From positions 1 through 52,858 of the forward strand of contig CAJUQU010000001.1 of NCBI GenBank assembly GCA_910588595.1: 52,858 bases of DNA, read 5' to 3'. Within the stretch, counting starts at the first letter, position 1. Each line of letters starts with the position of its first letter. The stretch is from an uncultured Lachnospiraceae bacterium. Its GTDB lineage: Bacteria; Bacillota_A; Clostridia; Lachnospirales; Lachnospiraceae. The notes under the pieces were generated by a model. It searched no databases, was not told the DNA's origin, and saw only the letters and a program-made list of their open reading frames with translations. The translations under genes and the position numbers were made by a program. Below, piece after piece: positions 1 to 9,006 of the stretch.

Positions 1-122
1 TAATCGGAGAAATAGACAAGTCAAGATGCGTCAGTTATTTTTCTACAGTTCCTTAGGAACTATAGAGAAATGACTGGGTATCAGTTATGCTTTTGGCAGT
101 TTTTTGCGGAGGAACGGATGCT

Positions 123-2393
123 TTGGAAAAACTGAAGGGATTTGTCGAACATATTATTTTCAAAAATACCGAGAATGGTTATGGGGTCATCAATCTCAAG
201 GTGGAGGAGATGGAGATCACCTGCACGGGGATCTTCACCAACCTCGATGAAGGGGAGAGCATTGAGGCGGAGGGATCTTATGTGGATCACGCAGTATATG
301 GGAAACAGTTCAAAGTAGAGCGCTTTGAGGTGGTCGCTCCCGAGGACAGGGCTGCCGTGGAGCGCTATCTTGGTTCGGGTGCAGTCAAGGGGGTCGGCGC
401 AGCGCTTGCCGCCCGCATCGTGCGGCATTTTGGAGATGACACTTTTCGGATCATCGAGGAGGAGCCGCACAGGCTCGCTGAGATCAAAGGGATCAGTGAG
501 CGGAAGGCGAGGGAGATCGCGGAACAGGTTGAGGAGAAAAAGGATGCGAGGGATGCAATGCTGTTCCTGCAGAAATATGGGATTTCCAACACGCTGGCGA
601 TCAAGATCTACAAGCAGTACGGTATGGGTCTGTACAAAATCATGCAGGAAAATCCGTACAAACTGGCGGAGGATGTGTCTGGTATTGGCTTTCGCATCGC
701 GGATGAGATCGCGTCACGCATAGGGATCCACACGGATTCCGACTACAGGATCAGGAGCGGGATCCTGTATACATTGCTGCAGGCGGGAGCAGAGGGACAT
801 GTATTTCTGCCGGAGCGGCTCCTGCTGGAAAAGGCTGCAGACATGCTGGGGCTGACGCCGGAGCAGATCGAGCCACAGATCATGAACCTTGTGATTGACA
901 AGAAACTTGTGATCAAGGAAAAGAGGCTGGAAGATGATCAGAGCATAAAATGTATCTATAGTATGAGTTTTTACTATGCGGAGCTTAACTGTGCCAGAAT
1001 GCTGTATGAGCTCCAGCAGGCATTTGACGGGGCGGATCGATTTACCAGGGTGGAGCTGGATCGTCTGGAAACGAAGATAAAGAAGCTGGAGGATGCCAGC
1101 CATATGGAACTGGATGCGCTTCAGCGAAAAGCAGTCATAGAGGCAGTGCAGAATGGCATTTTTATCCTTTCTGGAGGTCCGGGTACAGGAAAGACGACAA
1201 CGATCAATATGATCATCCGCTATTTTGAGCAGGAGGGAATGGATATCTTTTTGGCTGCGCCAACGGGAAGGGCGGCAAAGCGCATGACGGAGGCTACCGG
1301 ATTTGAGGCGAAAACCATTCACCGGCTCCTGGAGCTAAACGGTGATATGTCGGATGACAGACCATCTTCGGCAGTGCATTTTGAGAAGAATGAACTCAAT
1401 CCGCTGGAGGCAGATGTCATAATCATTGATGAGATGTCAATGGTGGATATCCATCTGTTTCAGGCGCTGCTCAAGGCAATTGCGCCCGGGACGAGGCTTG
1501 TCATGGTTGGCGACAGAAACCAGCTCCCGTCTGTAGGACCGGGGCAGGTATTAAAGGATCTGATGGAGAGCGGATGCATAGCCACTGTCGTACTGTCCAA
1601 GATATTTCGGCAGGCAGGCGAGAGCGATATTGTAGTCAATGCACACTATATTAATGAAGGAAAGCCGATCAAGCTGGATAACAAGAGCAGGGATTTCTTC
1701 TTTCTGGAGCGGGATAATGTCAATGTGATCTATAAGCATATGATACTGCTGATCACAGAAAAGCTTCCGAGGTATGTCAACTCAGGGACCTATGATATTC
1801 AGGTACTCACACCTATGCGCAAGGGACCGCTTGGCGTGGAGATGCTCAATAATATCCTGCAGCAGTACCTCAATCCGCCGTCGGCCGAAAAAATAGAACT
1901 GGCGCACGGTGACGGAGTGTTCCGCTTAGGTGACAAGGTAATGCAGATCAAGAACAATTATCAGCTGGAATGGGAGATCGTCAGCAAATACGGCATCGCT
2001 GTGGACAGTGGGCAGGGGGTGTTTAACGGAGATGTCGGTATCATCAAAGAGATCAATGAGACGGCGAAGACGGTTGTCGTGGAGTATGATGACCTTAGAA
2101 GAGTGACTTATCCCATTACAGGACTTGATGAGATCGAGCTTGCCTATGCGCTGACCATACACAAGTCACAGGGCAGTGAGTACCCCGCGGTGATCATGCC
2201 GCTGCTCACAGGACCGAGGATGCTGTTTAACAGAAATCTGCTCTACACGGGAGTGACACGCGCGAAGAAATGTGTGACGATACTGGGAAGCAGGGAAACA
2301 GTGGGCCAGATGATCGCAAATGAAAACGAACAGAGACGCTACACTGGATTGAAGGAAAGAATATGCGAGATTGCAGATCAGAAGTTAGGATAA
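123..2393 (+). CDS. recD2: RecD2-type ATP-dependent DNA helicase (SF1, 5'-3')
   Basis: RecD2 helicases unwind DNA 5' to 3' in repair and replication, without RecBC partners in Firmicutes. The 756-residue protein has an N-terminal OB-like region, a helix-hairpin-helix stretch, then the SF1 helicase core. Walker A GGPGTGKT lies at about residues 351-358, Walker B IIIDEMS with the DE pair at 436-437, then GDRNQLPSVGPGQ and a C-terminal motif IHKSQGSEYP followed by TGVTRAKK. I chose the TTG at 123: GGAGGA (108-113) sits nine bases upstream and the product then begins EKLKGFVEHIIF, as RecD2 proteins usually do. The ATG at 87 is in frame but would add twelve atypical residues and has no good ribosome-binding site. 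The 3' end overlaps the next gene. Confidence 0.95.
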   Translation: MEKLKGFVEHIIFKNTENGYGVINLKVEEMEITCTGIFTNLDEGESIEAEGSYVDHAVYGKQFKVERFEVVAPEDRAAVERYLGSGAVKGVGAALAARIVRHFGDDTFRIIEEEPHRLAEIKGISERKAREIAEQVEEKKDARDAMLFLQKYGISNTLAIKIYKQYGMGLYKIMQENPYKLAEDVSGIGFRIADEIASRIGIHTDSDYRIRSGILYTLLQAGAEGHVFLPERLLLEKAADMLGLTPEQIEPQIMNLVIDKKLVIKEKRLEDDQSIKCIYSMSFYYAELNCARMLYELQQAFDGADRFTRVELDRLETKIKKLEDASHMELDALQRKAVIEAVQNGIFILSGGPGTGKTTTINMIIRYFEQEGMDIFLAAPTGRAAKRMTEATGFEAKTIHRLLELNGDMSDDRPSSAVHFEKNELNPLEADVIIIDEMSMVDIHLFQALLKAIAPGTRLVMVGDRNQLPSVGPGQVLKDLMESGCIATVVLSKIFRQAGESDIVVNAHYINEGKPIKLDNKSRDFFFLERDNVNVIYKHMILLITEKLPRYVNSGTYDIQVLTPMRKGPLGVEMLNNILQQYLNPPSAEKIELAHGDGVFRLGDKVMQIKNNYQLEWEIVSKYGIAVDSGQGVFNGDVGIIKEINETAKTVVVEYDDLRRVTYPITGLDEIELAYALTIHKSQGSEYPAVIMPLLTGPRMLFNRNLLYTGVTRAKKCVTILGSRETVGQMIANENEQRRYTGLKERICEIADQKLG

Positions 2394-3094
2394 GGGATAT
2401 AGTGGTCAACATGGCTTTTCCGCGGCGGTGTCCTGTGTGTGATGAGATCGTTGTGATGGGAGAAGGACTGATCTGCAGTTCGTGCAGATCCAAACCACAA
2501 TATATCCGGGAACCGAGGTGCAGGCGGTGCGGGAAACAGCTTGCGGGGGAGGCAGTGCAGTTCTGTCATGATTGCATGCAGCGCAGACATGCGTATGACT
2601 ACGGTTATGCCCTTTATGACTACCAGAGTATGAAAAAGAGCATTTACCGGTTCAAATATGGAAAAAGATCCGAGTATGCGAAATTTTACGCAGGCGATAT
2701 CTATGAGAAGCTTTCGGATGAGATCCAGATGATGGGTGCGGAGGCGATCATCCCGATTCCGGTCCATGCATCGCGGAAAAGGAGCCGCGGCTATAATCAG
2801 GCAGAACTGATCGCTGCGGAATTGTCGAGGCTTACAGGGATCAAAATGTATGAGAAGTTGGTGCGGAGGATCAAAAAAACTGTCCCGCAAAAAGAACTTA
2901 CCATACAGGAAAGACAAAATAATTTGAAAAAGGCTTTCAATATTAGCACAAATGTTGTAAAATTAAATAAAGTTATTCTTGTCGATGATATTTATACGAC
3001 GGGAAGCACGCTCGACGCTGTTGCTATGGAGTTGAAACGCCATGGCGTGAAGGCAGTTTATTTCATAGCGCTCTGCATCGGTGAAGGGATGTAG
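2363..3094 (+). CDS. ComF family protein (zinc-ribbon phosphoribosyltransferase fold)
   Basis: ComF/ComFC-type protein of 243 residues. ComFC acts in DNA uptake in competent Bacillus, and related proteins occur in many non-competent bacteria. Four CxxC pairs (Cys 23/26, 38/41, 53/56 and 68/71) form the N-terminal zinc fingers. The C-terminal half has the PRPP-binding loop LVDDIYTTGST, with the Asp pair near residues 208-209. The ATG at 2363 follows GAAGGAAAG and overlaps the recD2 end by 31 bases. A GTG at 2402 behind AAGGGA and an ATG at 2411 are alternative starts that still keep all the zinc ligands. Next comes a YvyF-like gene, the same order as the Bacillus comF-yvyF neighbourhood. Family assignment is firm; a competence role is only inferred. 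Confidence 0.88.
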   Translation: MRDCRSEVRIRDIVVNMAFPRRCPVCDEIVVMGEGLICSSCRSKPQYIREPRCRRCGKQLAGEAVQFCHDCMQRRHAYDYGYALYDYQSMKKSIYRFKYGKRSEYAKFYAGDIYEKLSDEIQMMGAEAIIPIPVHASRKRSRGYNQAELIAAELSRLTGIKMYEKLVRRIKKTVPQKELTIQERQNNLKKAFNISTNVVKLNKVILVDDIYTTGSTLDAVAMELKRHGVKAVYFIALCIGEGM

Positions 3095-3123
3095 GAATAA
3101 AATGATCAATGGAGGGATTTGAG

Positions 3124-3537
3124 ATGAATGTAAGGAATTGTAGAAAATGTGGAAAGCTGTTTAACTACATATCTGGAATGCCGATCTGCCCGGCATGCAA
3201 GGATAAGCTTGAGGAAAAGTTCCAGACGGTAAAGAAGTATATCCGTGAGAACCGTCTGGCAGACATCAAGCAGGTTGCGGAGGACTGCGAGGTTGAAGTG
3301 GGACAGATCCAGCAGTGGATCCGTGAGGAGCGTCTTGAGTTTACAGAGGATTCTCCGGTAAAGATTCCCTGCGAGAACTGCGGTGCGTCGATCCGTTCAG
3401 GAAAGTTTTGTGAGAAGTGCAAGCGCGAGATGACAAACAATCTCTCCAGTGTGATGGAAAAGCCCAAGGCTGTTCTGGTGGAGCCCAAGAAGCCGCAGTC
3501 CACAGGAAACAAGATGCGCTTTCTTGACAGACAATAG
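3124..3537 (+). CDS. YvyF-like flagellar-operon zinc-finger protein
   Basis: A 137-residue cytoplasmic protein with a CRKC/CPAC zinc knuckle at residues 6-25, a central helical segment that resembles a small helix-turn-helix (LADIKQVAEDCEVEVGQI), and a second CENC...CEKC knuckle near residues 83-100. This layout matches the YvyF / 'flagellar operon protein' family, which in Bacillus lies between comFC and flgM. The ATG at 3124 is used because GGAGGG (3111-3116) is seven bases upstream; the ATG at 3109 overlaps that site. Its position after comF supports the assignment. The molecular function is not established in the family, and no flagellar structural gene lies in this window. Confidence 0.75.
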   Translation: MNVRNCRKCGKLFNYISGMPICPACKDKLEEKFQTVKKYIRENRLADIKQVAEDCEVEVGQIQQWIREERLEFTEDSPVKIPCENCGASIRSGKFCEKCKREMTNNLSSVMEKPKAVLVEPKKPQSTGNKMRFLDRQ

Positions 3538-3540
3538 TCC

Positions 3541-3546
3541 TATAAT
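3541..3546 (+). promoter_or_regulatory. Possible -10 element before the cda operon
   Basis: A perfect TATAAT lies in the short gap after the YvyF-like gene. The TTGACA at 3524-3529 is only 11 bases away, too close for a normal pairing; TTTCTT at 3520-3525 gives a 15-base spacer. It may drive the 3584-8536 operon, but the -35 half is weak. Confidence 0.35.
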
Positions 3547-3583
3547 GAGCGTTACATAAATAGGATCATTTAAGGAAAAAGTT

Positions 3584-3985
3584 ATGTTGAATGAAGAGAG
3601 AATCAAATTGATGACCAAAATGGCATGTTATGAGGCAGATGAAGGTAGAAAAAATGTTGCTATCGGAAATTATTTTCGTGGTGATTATATTGGTCTGCAG
3701 GTCATTAAATCCATCATCAGTGCAACAATTGCATATGTTATTATATTCGCGATGTTTATTTTTTATGATTTTGAGGATTTCATGGCGAATATTTACAAGA
3801 TGGACCTGCTTGGTTTTGCAAAGTCTGTGATTATGTATTATCTGATCTTTACACTGGGATATGCTTTGATTTCATATGGTGTGTATACTTATCGGTATAT
3901 GAAGGCTAGAAAGAGCCTTAAGATCTATTACAATAATCTCAAGAAACTTGCTTATATGTATGACAGGGAGACGAAAAAATTATGA
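3584..3985 (+). CDS. Small membrane protein upstream of cdaA, function unknown
   Basis: I do not recognise a named family. The 133-residue protein has a charged N-terminal cytoplasmic segment, two hydrophobic helices (about residues 40-63 and 76-101) joined by a short loop, and a basic, tyrosine-rich C-terminal tail. AAGGAAAA precedes the ATG at 3584. The stop overlaps the next start in an ATGA arrangement, so it is probably translationally coupled to the 319-residue membrane protein and co-transcribed with cdaA, cdaR and glmM. The stretch is AT-richer than its neighbours. A role in c-di-AMP synthesis or envelope homeostasis is suggested only by context. Confidence 0.7.
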   Translation: MLNEERIKLMTKMACYEADEGRKNVAIGNYFRGDYIGLQVIKSIISATIAYVIIFAMFIFYDFEDFMANIYKMDLLGFAKSVIMYYLIFTLGYALISYGVYTYRYMKARKSLKIYYNNLKKLAYMYDRETKKL

Positions 3986-4941
3986 CAAACCTTTTGGTTT
4001 TTAGGGAACAGTTAAAAAAGTACTACAGCAAATATGAGCTTTATCTTACACCGGTTTTCAAATTTTTGCTGGCGTTAGTGACGCTGGTTATGATCAACAG
4101 CAGCATTGGTTACATGAGTGAACTGAAGAAATTCTCGGTAGTGTTTGTTCTGTCACTTATGTGTTCGTTCTTGCCGATGAATTTTATTGTGTTTGTGGCA
4201 GCCATAGTGACACTTGGGCATCTTTACAAGTTTTCAATGGAATGTGCGCTTGTTGTACTGGTTGTATTTTTGCTGTTATTTATCCTTTATTTTCGGTTTT
4301 CATCAAAAGACACGATCGCAGTATTGTTCACACCGCTCTGCTTTATATTGAAGATACCCTATGTGATGCCGATCGCAATGGGACTTGTGGGAACGCCGGC
4401 ATCGGCAGTGTCAGTGGCAAGCGGTGCGATCATATACTATACATTGAGTTATATGACAGGAAGCGCGTCGGTGCTCAACACATTTGAGGAAGATGGCGCA
4501 TTGGAGAAGTTCCGCTATGTTATTGACGGAATGCTTGAGAATAAGGCAATGTATGTGACACTTGCCGCTTTTGTTGCCACAGTGATCGTCGTGTACTTTA
4601 TCAGAAGACTCAGCGTTGAGTATGCGTGGACGATCGCCATGGTCACGGGTGCTCTGCTGGATGTGCTGGTCATGCTGTTTGGAGATCTGATGTACAATAC
4701 CAATCTCTCGGTGGTCGGACTGATCGTGGGGAGTGTGGTGTCAGTGGCTTTGGCAAAGGCGCTGGAATTTTTGGTTTTCAATGTGGACTACTCGCGGACA
4801 GAGTATGTGCAGTTTGAGGATGATGAATATTATTATTATGTGAAGGCTGTTCCCAAGAATACAGTATCAGTGCCGCAAAAACGGGTGAAGACGATCAGGG
4901 TGCCTGAAAAAGCAGTCAGAGAGCAGAAGAGGGAAAGATAA
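3982..4941 (+). CDS. Polytopic membrane protein upstream of cdaA, function unknown
   Basis: A 319-residue integral membrane protein with roughly eight hydrophobic segments, starting after a short charged N-terminus and ending in a cytoplasmic tail. The tail is first acidic and tyrosine-rich (FEDDEYYYYV), then strongly basic. A small-residue-rich stretch (GTPASAVSVASGAIIYY) in the middle could line a membrane cavity. It begins in an ATGA overlap with the preceding small membrane protein and ends 15 bases before cdaA, so all three are likely co-expressed. I cannot assign a function. Its fixed position next to a diadenylate cyclase makes a partner or regulator of CdaA, or an envelope transport role, the obvious hypotheses. 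Confidence 0.75.
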   Translation: MTNLLVFREQLKKYYSKYELYLTPVFKFLLALVTLVMINSSIGYMSELKKFSVVFVLSLMCSFLPMNFIVFVAAIVTLGHLYKFSMECALVVLVVFLLLFILYFRFSSKDTIAVLFTPLCFILKIPYVMPIAMGLVGTPASAVSVASGAIIYYTLSYMTGSASVLNTFEEDGALEKFRYVIDGMLENKAMYVTLAAFVATVIVVYFIRRLSVEYAWTIAMVTGALLDVLVMLFGDLMYNTNLSVVGLIVGSVVSVALAKALEFLVFNVDYSRTEYVQFEDDEYYYYVKAVPKNTVSVPQKRVKTIRVPEKAVREQKRER

Positions 4942-4956
4942 GAAGGATGGATCGAT

Positions 4957-5829
4957 ATGGATATGATTCTTGAAAACCTTAGTTCATATTTACAGATTTT
5001 GTCATTTCGCAGTTTGAACATCAGGTGGCAGGATATAGTGGAGGTTATCATTATATCCTTTTTATTGTATCAGATCATGGCGTGGATCAAGCACACCAAA
5101 GTATGGCTTCTGATGAAGGGAATCATCATTATTATAGCGTTTATCCTGCTGGCGCTGTTCTTTGGGATGCACACGATCATATGGATCGTGGAGCATGTGT
5201 TAAGTCTGGCAGTCACGGCGGTGATCGTTATCCTGCAGCCGGAGCTCCGCCGTGCGCTCGAGGAACTCGGGCGCAAGACTTTTGTCACGAATCTGATCAC
5301 TTTTGAGAAGCCCACGGATGAGCGTTTCTCCGACAGGACGGTGAACGACCTGGTGAAGGCTAGTTTTGAGATGGGCAAGGTGAAGACGGGGGCTCTAATG
5401 GTGATCGAGCAGAACGTGCTGCTCACAGAATACGAGAGAACAGGTATTGAGGTAGATGGACTGATTTCCAGCCAGCTGCTCATCAATATCTTTGAACATA
5501 ATACACCGCTTCATGACGGTGCTGTGATCATACGCGGGAACAGGGTGGTATCGGCGACCTGCTATCTGCCGCTGTCCGACAATATGGAGATCAGCAAGGA
5601 GCTGGGAACACGGCATCGTGCAGGTGTCGGTATATCGGAAGTGACAGATGCACTCACGATTATCGTATCGGAGGAGACAGGGCATGTCAGTGTCACTTAT
5701 GAAGGAAAGTTGTACCGCAATCTTGATGCAAATGAACTGAAGGAAAAGATCAGCATGATACAGAATAAGGAAGTGGAGGAGAATAAGAAGCGCAGGCTCT
5801 GGAAAGGTAGGGCTAAAGATGAGAGATAG
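4957..5829 (+). CDS. cdaA: Diadenylate cyclase CdaA
   Basis: CdaA joins two ATP molecules to make c-di-AMP, which controls potassium and osmolyte homeostasis and cell-wall stress in Firmicutes. The 290-residue protein has an N-terminal membrane part of about three helices and a C-terminal DisA_N cyclase domain. The two catalytic signatures are intact: DGA at residues 187-189 and RHR at 219-221. GAAGGA (4943-4948) precedes the ATG at 4957. The gene overlaps the YbbR-domain gene by 11 bases and glmM follows, the classic cdaA-cdaR-glmM operon that links c-di-AMP to peptidoglycan precursor supply. Identification is very secure. Confidence 0.96.
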   Translation: MDMILENLSSYLQILSFRSLNIRWQDIVEVIIISFLLYQIMAWIKHTKVWLLMKGIIIIIAFILLALFFGMHTIIWIVEHVLSLAVTAVIVILQPELRRALEELGRKTFVTNLITFEKPTDERFSDRTVNDLVKASFEMGKVKTGALMVIEQNVLLTEYERTGIEVDGLISSQLLINIFEHNTPLHDGAVIIRGNRVVSATCYLPLSDNMEISKELGTRHRAGVGISEVTDALTIIVSEETGHVSVTYEGKLYRNLDANELKEKISMIQNKEVEENKKRRLWKGRAKDER

Positions 5830-7162
5830 TATATTGAAGAAAGTGTTCAGGCTGGTCACAAACAATTTTGGGTTGAAGATCCTGGCAATAATCGTATCCT
5901 GTGGTCTGTGGGTCGTGGTAGACAGTATCAATGATCCGGTCGAGACAGATACCTATTATAATATTCCGGTCGAGATCATCAATGAGGATATGGTGACAAA
6001 CGAGGGCAAAGTATATGAAGTGCTTGATGGGACGAATACGATCAATGTCACGGTGAAGGGAAAACGATCTGTGCTTTCATATATTTCCAAGGAGGACATC
6101 AAAGCGGTTGCCGATATGTCGGAGCTTACCTTTATGAACACTGTGGGAATTAAAGTGTCAAGTGCGCGCAGCAATTCAGAGCTTGATTTCAAGACAAATA
6201 TAGACAGTGTGAAACTGTCCATAGAAAATATGAAGGCGGATCAGAAGATCATCAATGTGTACACATCAGGCGAGCCGGCGGATGGTTATGTGGTCGGAAG
6301 TGCAAAGCCGAGTCAGAATGTTGTCAGGCTTTCAGGACCGGAGACACTGATCGACCAGATCGATCATATCGATGCGGTGGCAAATATTGATGGGTATTCT
6401 TCTGATATTGACACAAGCGTGGAGTTGAAGCTCTATGACAAAAACAACAATGAGATAAAGAACAGTTCCATCAAAAAGAATATATCATCTGTCAATGTGG
6501 CTGTGACGATCCTTGCGACAAAGATTGTTCCGCTGAGCTTTGTTGTTTCAGATGAGCCGGCGGCTGGGTATGTGGTGAGCGGCGAGCCGGTCAGCATGCC
6601 TGAGACAGTGACGATCGCAGGGCGGAGCAGTGTTCTGGATAATGTCTCCAAGATCGTCATATCCGATCCTGCACTCAGTGTAAGCGAAAGAACAGAGAAT
6701 TTGACTACTATAGTCAATGTCAGAAAATACCTGCCAACAGGGGTACAGTTTGCGGACAGCAGCTTTGGCGGCAATGTGAATGTGACGGTTGTCGTTGAAC
6801 AGCTTGTGACGAGGGAACTCCAGATACCTGCAGCAAAATTTGCCGCTGGTTTCGAGCCGGGAAAGGAACCGGAGAATCTGAAAGTGACATTGAGGGAGGT
6901 TGAGAACCAGGAGTACTATACGATTCGCATATCAGGTACAAAGGCGGCGGTGGACGCGGTGAACGCCGAGGATGTGATCGGTGTGGTGGACATGAACACA
7001 CTTCTCGAGAAATTAGGGCTTACGGAGTGGGTTCCAGGAATCTATCAGGAAGTGATTACATTCAGTGATAATCTAAAGGATGTGACGCTGGAACAGCCAT
7101 ATCAGATGACCGTTGTGGTCGAGGCGATAGAAGAAGATGTTGATGGCATTGATAATGAATAA
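5819..7162 (+). CDS. YbbR-domain protein, CdaA regulator (CdaR-like)
   Basis: A 447-residue protein with one N-terminal membrane helix (about residues 17-34, ILAIIVSCGLWVVV) and a long extracytoplasmic part made of repeated beta-rich YbbR domains. The repeats are visible as recurring D-P-V/P-V-x-I and PADGYVVG / PAAGYVVSG segments. In Bacillus and Listeria the equivalent CdaR binds CdaA and modulates c-di-AMP synthesis. The start overlaps the end of cdaA, implying translational coupling, and glmM follows 24 bases downstream. The length fits three to four YbbR units. Family and role are well supported by sequence and synteny. Confidence 0.92.
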   Translation: MRDSILKKVFRLVTNNFGLKILAIIVSCGLWVVVDSINDPVETDTYYNIPVEIINEDMVTNEGKVYEVLDGTNTINVTVKGKRSVLSYISKEDIKAVADMSELTFMNTVGIKVSSARSNSELDFKTNIDSVKLSIENMKADQKIINVYTSGEPADGYVVGSAKPSQNVVRLSGPETLIDQIDHIDAVANIDGYSSDIDTSVELKLYDKNNNEIKNSSIKKNISSVNVAVTILATKIVPLSFVVSDEPAAGYVVSGEPVSMPETVTIAGRSSVLDNVSKIVISDPALSVSERTENLTTIVNVRKYLPTGVQFADSSFGGNVNVTVVVEQLVTRELQIPAAKFAAGFEPGKEPENLKVTLREVENQEYYTIRISGTKAAVDAVNAEDVIGVVDMNTLLEKLGLTEWVPGIYQEVITFSDNLKDVTLEQPYQMTVVVEAIEEDVDGIDNE

Positions 7163-7186
7163 ATAATTTTCGGAGGGTAGGAAAAG

Positions 7187-8536
7187 ATGGCTAGATTATT
7201 TGGAACAGATGGAGTGCGGGGCGTGGCAAATGATGAACTGACACCGCTGCTGGCGATGCAGCTCGGGCAGGCAGGAGCGTACGTATTGTCGAAGGAGAAT
7301 GATCACAAACCGACGATCATGGTGGGGTGTGACACGCGCATTTCGGGAGATATGCTGGCAAATGCCCTGATGGCGGGCGCCTGTTCAGTCGGGGCAAACG
7401 TGGTGTATGTGGGAGTGATCCCGACACCGGCAATAGCCTATCTGACCAAAAAATACAGAGTTGACGCAGGTGTCGTGATATCGGCTTCGCACAATCCGGT
7501 TGAGTTCAATGGGATCAAGTTCTTCGACGGTAACGGGTTTAAACTGCCGGATTCGATGGAGGATGAGATTGAGGAGCTGATTTGCAGCGGCATGAAAGAT
7601 ATCCAGTTTCCGACAGGACCGAGTGTGGGGAAGATCAAATACCGCACTGACGCGAGGGAAGAGTACATCAATCATTCGGTGCGTGCTGTCCCGGTTGACC
7701 TGAGCGGCATGAAGATCGTGGTGGACTGTGCAGAGGGGGCCTCCTTCTATACCTCTGTGGAGACATTGAAGGAGCTCGGCGCCAATATCGTGGCGATACA
7801 CAACAATCCGGACGGCACAAATATCAATGCAAACTGCGGTTCCACACACATGGGTGAGCTTCAGGCGAGGGTAGTGTATGAGAAGGCGGATGTGGGGCTT
7901 GCGTTTGACGGTGATGCCGACAGGCTTCTGGCAGTGGACGAAAATGGTAATCAAGTTGACGGAGATGTGATCATGGCGATCATCGGCAATCATATGAAGT
8001 CTAAAGGTACATTAAAAGACAATACGATCGTCGCTACAGTGATGAGCAACCTTGGATTTTTCCTGATGGGAAAGGAGAATGGCATCAACATCGAACAGAC
8101 GAAGGTAGGCGATCGGTATGTGCTTGAGCGGATGCTCGAGATCGGGGCAAATCTTGGCGGGGAGCAGTCGGGACATATCATTTTCCTGGATGAGAATACA
8201 ACGGGTGACGGTCTGCTCAGTGCACTGCACCTGCTGCAGGTGATGGTGGAGACAAAGAAAGCCCTCTCAGAGCTTGCGACGATCATGACAGTGCTTCCGC
8301 AGGCGCTGGTTGGAGCGAAGGTTCCCAATCATAAAAAGAACAGTTATATGGAGTATGCAGAGATTGCATCGGCGATCGAGCGTGTGAGCGCAAAATTTGC
8401 GGATGAGGGCAGGGTGTTGATCCGGCCTTCTGGAACGGAACCTTTGGTGCGGGTGATGATCGAAGGGAAAGACCAGCAGTTGATCGAGAAAGAGGCGAAA
8501 GAGCTTGCTGAATTGATACAGAATGTAATGCTCTGA
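7187..8536 (+). CDS. glmM: Phosphoglucosamine mutase
   Basis: GlmM converts glucosamine-6-phosphate to glucosamine-1-phosphate, feeding UDP-GlcNAc for peptidoglycan and, here, probably the amino-sugar pathways encoded downstream. The 449-residue protein begins with the family signature RLFGTDGVRG. It carries the catalytic serine loop ISASHNP (Ser101-His102), the metal loop DGDADR and the phosphate-binding RPSGTEP near the C-terminus. GGAGGG lies upstream of the ATG. It is the last gene of the cdaA-cdaR-glmM unit; GlmM is reported to interact with CdaA in other Firmicutes. Length and motifs are all typical. Confidence 0.97.
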   Translation: MARLFGTDGVRGVANDELTPLLAMQLGQAGAYVLSKENDHKPTIMVGCDTRISGDMLANALMAGACSVGANVVYVGVIPTPAIAYLTKKYRVDAGVVISASHNPVEFNGIKFFDGNGFKLPDSMEDEIEELICSGMKDIQFPTGPSVGKIKYRTDAREEYINHSVRAVPVDLSGMKIVVDCAEGASFYTSVETLKELGANIVAIHNNPDGTNINANCGSTHMGELQARVVYEKADVGLAFDGDADRLLAVDENGNQVDGDVIMAIIGNHMKSKGTLKDNTIVATVMSNLGFFLMGKENGINIEQTKVGDRYVLERMLEIGANLGGEQSGHIIFLDENTTGDGLLSALHLLQVMVETKKALSELATIMTVLPQALVGAKVPNHKKNSYMEYAEIASAIERVSAKFADEGRVLIRPSGTEPLVRVMIEGKDQQLIEKEAKELAELIQNVML

Positions 8537-8562
8537 CACACGCGAGGTTAAAGATCTATAAT
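8533..8562 (+). promoter_or_regulatory. Predicted sigma-A promoter for the HPr-like gene
   Basis: CTGACA at 8533-8538 and TATAAT at 8557-8562 are separated by 18 bases. The -35 box overlaps the glmM stop codon, and the -10 lies about 20 bases upstream of the HPr-like start. This would let the HPr-like gene be expressed apart from the cda operon. Confidence 0.55.
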
Positions 8563-8584
8563 CTACGATTCGGAGGGGTGCGAT

Positions 8585-8848
8585 ATGGTTAGTCAGAAGG
8601 TAGTGATCAAGAACCCGACAGGGTTGCATTTGCGTCCGGCAGGGATATTGTGTAAGGAAGCGATGGAGTTTAACTCGCTGATAACCTTTACATTCCGCGG
8701 AAATACAGCAAATGCCAAAAGCGTGCTCAGCGTACTGGGGGCATGCATAAAAAGTGGTGATGAGATTGAGATCATTTGTGAAGGTGCAGATGAGGATGAG
8801 GCTTTGTCAACTATGGTCAAGGTGATAGAGGACGGCTTAGGGGAGTAA
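8585..8848 (+). CDS. HPr family phosphocarrier protein
   Basis: An 87-residue HPr-fold protein. The phosphorylatable histidine is His15 in TGLHLRPAG, and Ser46, the site used by HPr kinase in Firmicutes, is present in NAKSVLSVLG. Both regulatory sites are intact, so it is unlike Crh, which lacks His15. Canonical HPr usually has Ala after the His (HARPA), whereas this protein has Leu (HLRPA), a pattern I associate with clostridial paralogues. GGAGGGG precedes the ATG, and a separate promoter is predicted. It is either the general PTS carrier or a specialised HPr paralogue; with no other PTS gene in the window I cannot decide. Confidence 0.88.
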   Translation: MVSQKVVIKNPTGLHLRPAGILCKEAMEFNSLITFTFRGNTANAKSVLSVLGACIKSGDEIEIICEGADEDEALSTMVKVIEDGLGE

Positions 8849-8883
8849 GGAACGGTGTTCCTGCGTAAGCCATTTGTATAAAA

Positions 8884-8916
8884 GAGATTAGTCCGAAGCT
8901 GCTTCGGACTAATTTC
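8884..8916 (+). terminator. Inverted repeat, probable transcription terminator
   Basis: A 12-base perfect stem (8887-8898 with 8902-8913) around a three-base loop, extendable to 15 pairs with one G-T pair. It stands 35 bases after the HPr-like gene, at the boundary between housekeeping genes and the glycan locus. There is no long T tract after it (TTCATG), so intrinsic termination may be inefficient. Confidence 0.5.
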
Positions 8917-9006
8917 ATGTACGGCAGGTCTTGGGTGTAGCGGTGAATAGAGTTTCGCTATATGAGAAAAGATAATTAATATCAGGAAAGGAAGCAGGTA
9001 AAAATT

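Noticed and set aside
46..62. Small palindrome (AGTTCC, TTAGGAACT) before recD2
   Set aside because: The stem is only about seven bases with no T tract after it. It could be an end of an upstream terminator, but not enough is visible to call it.
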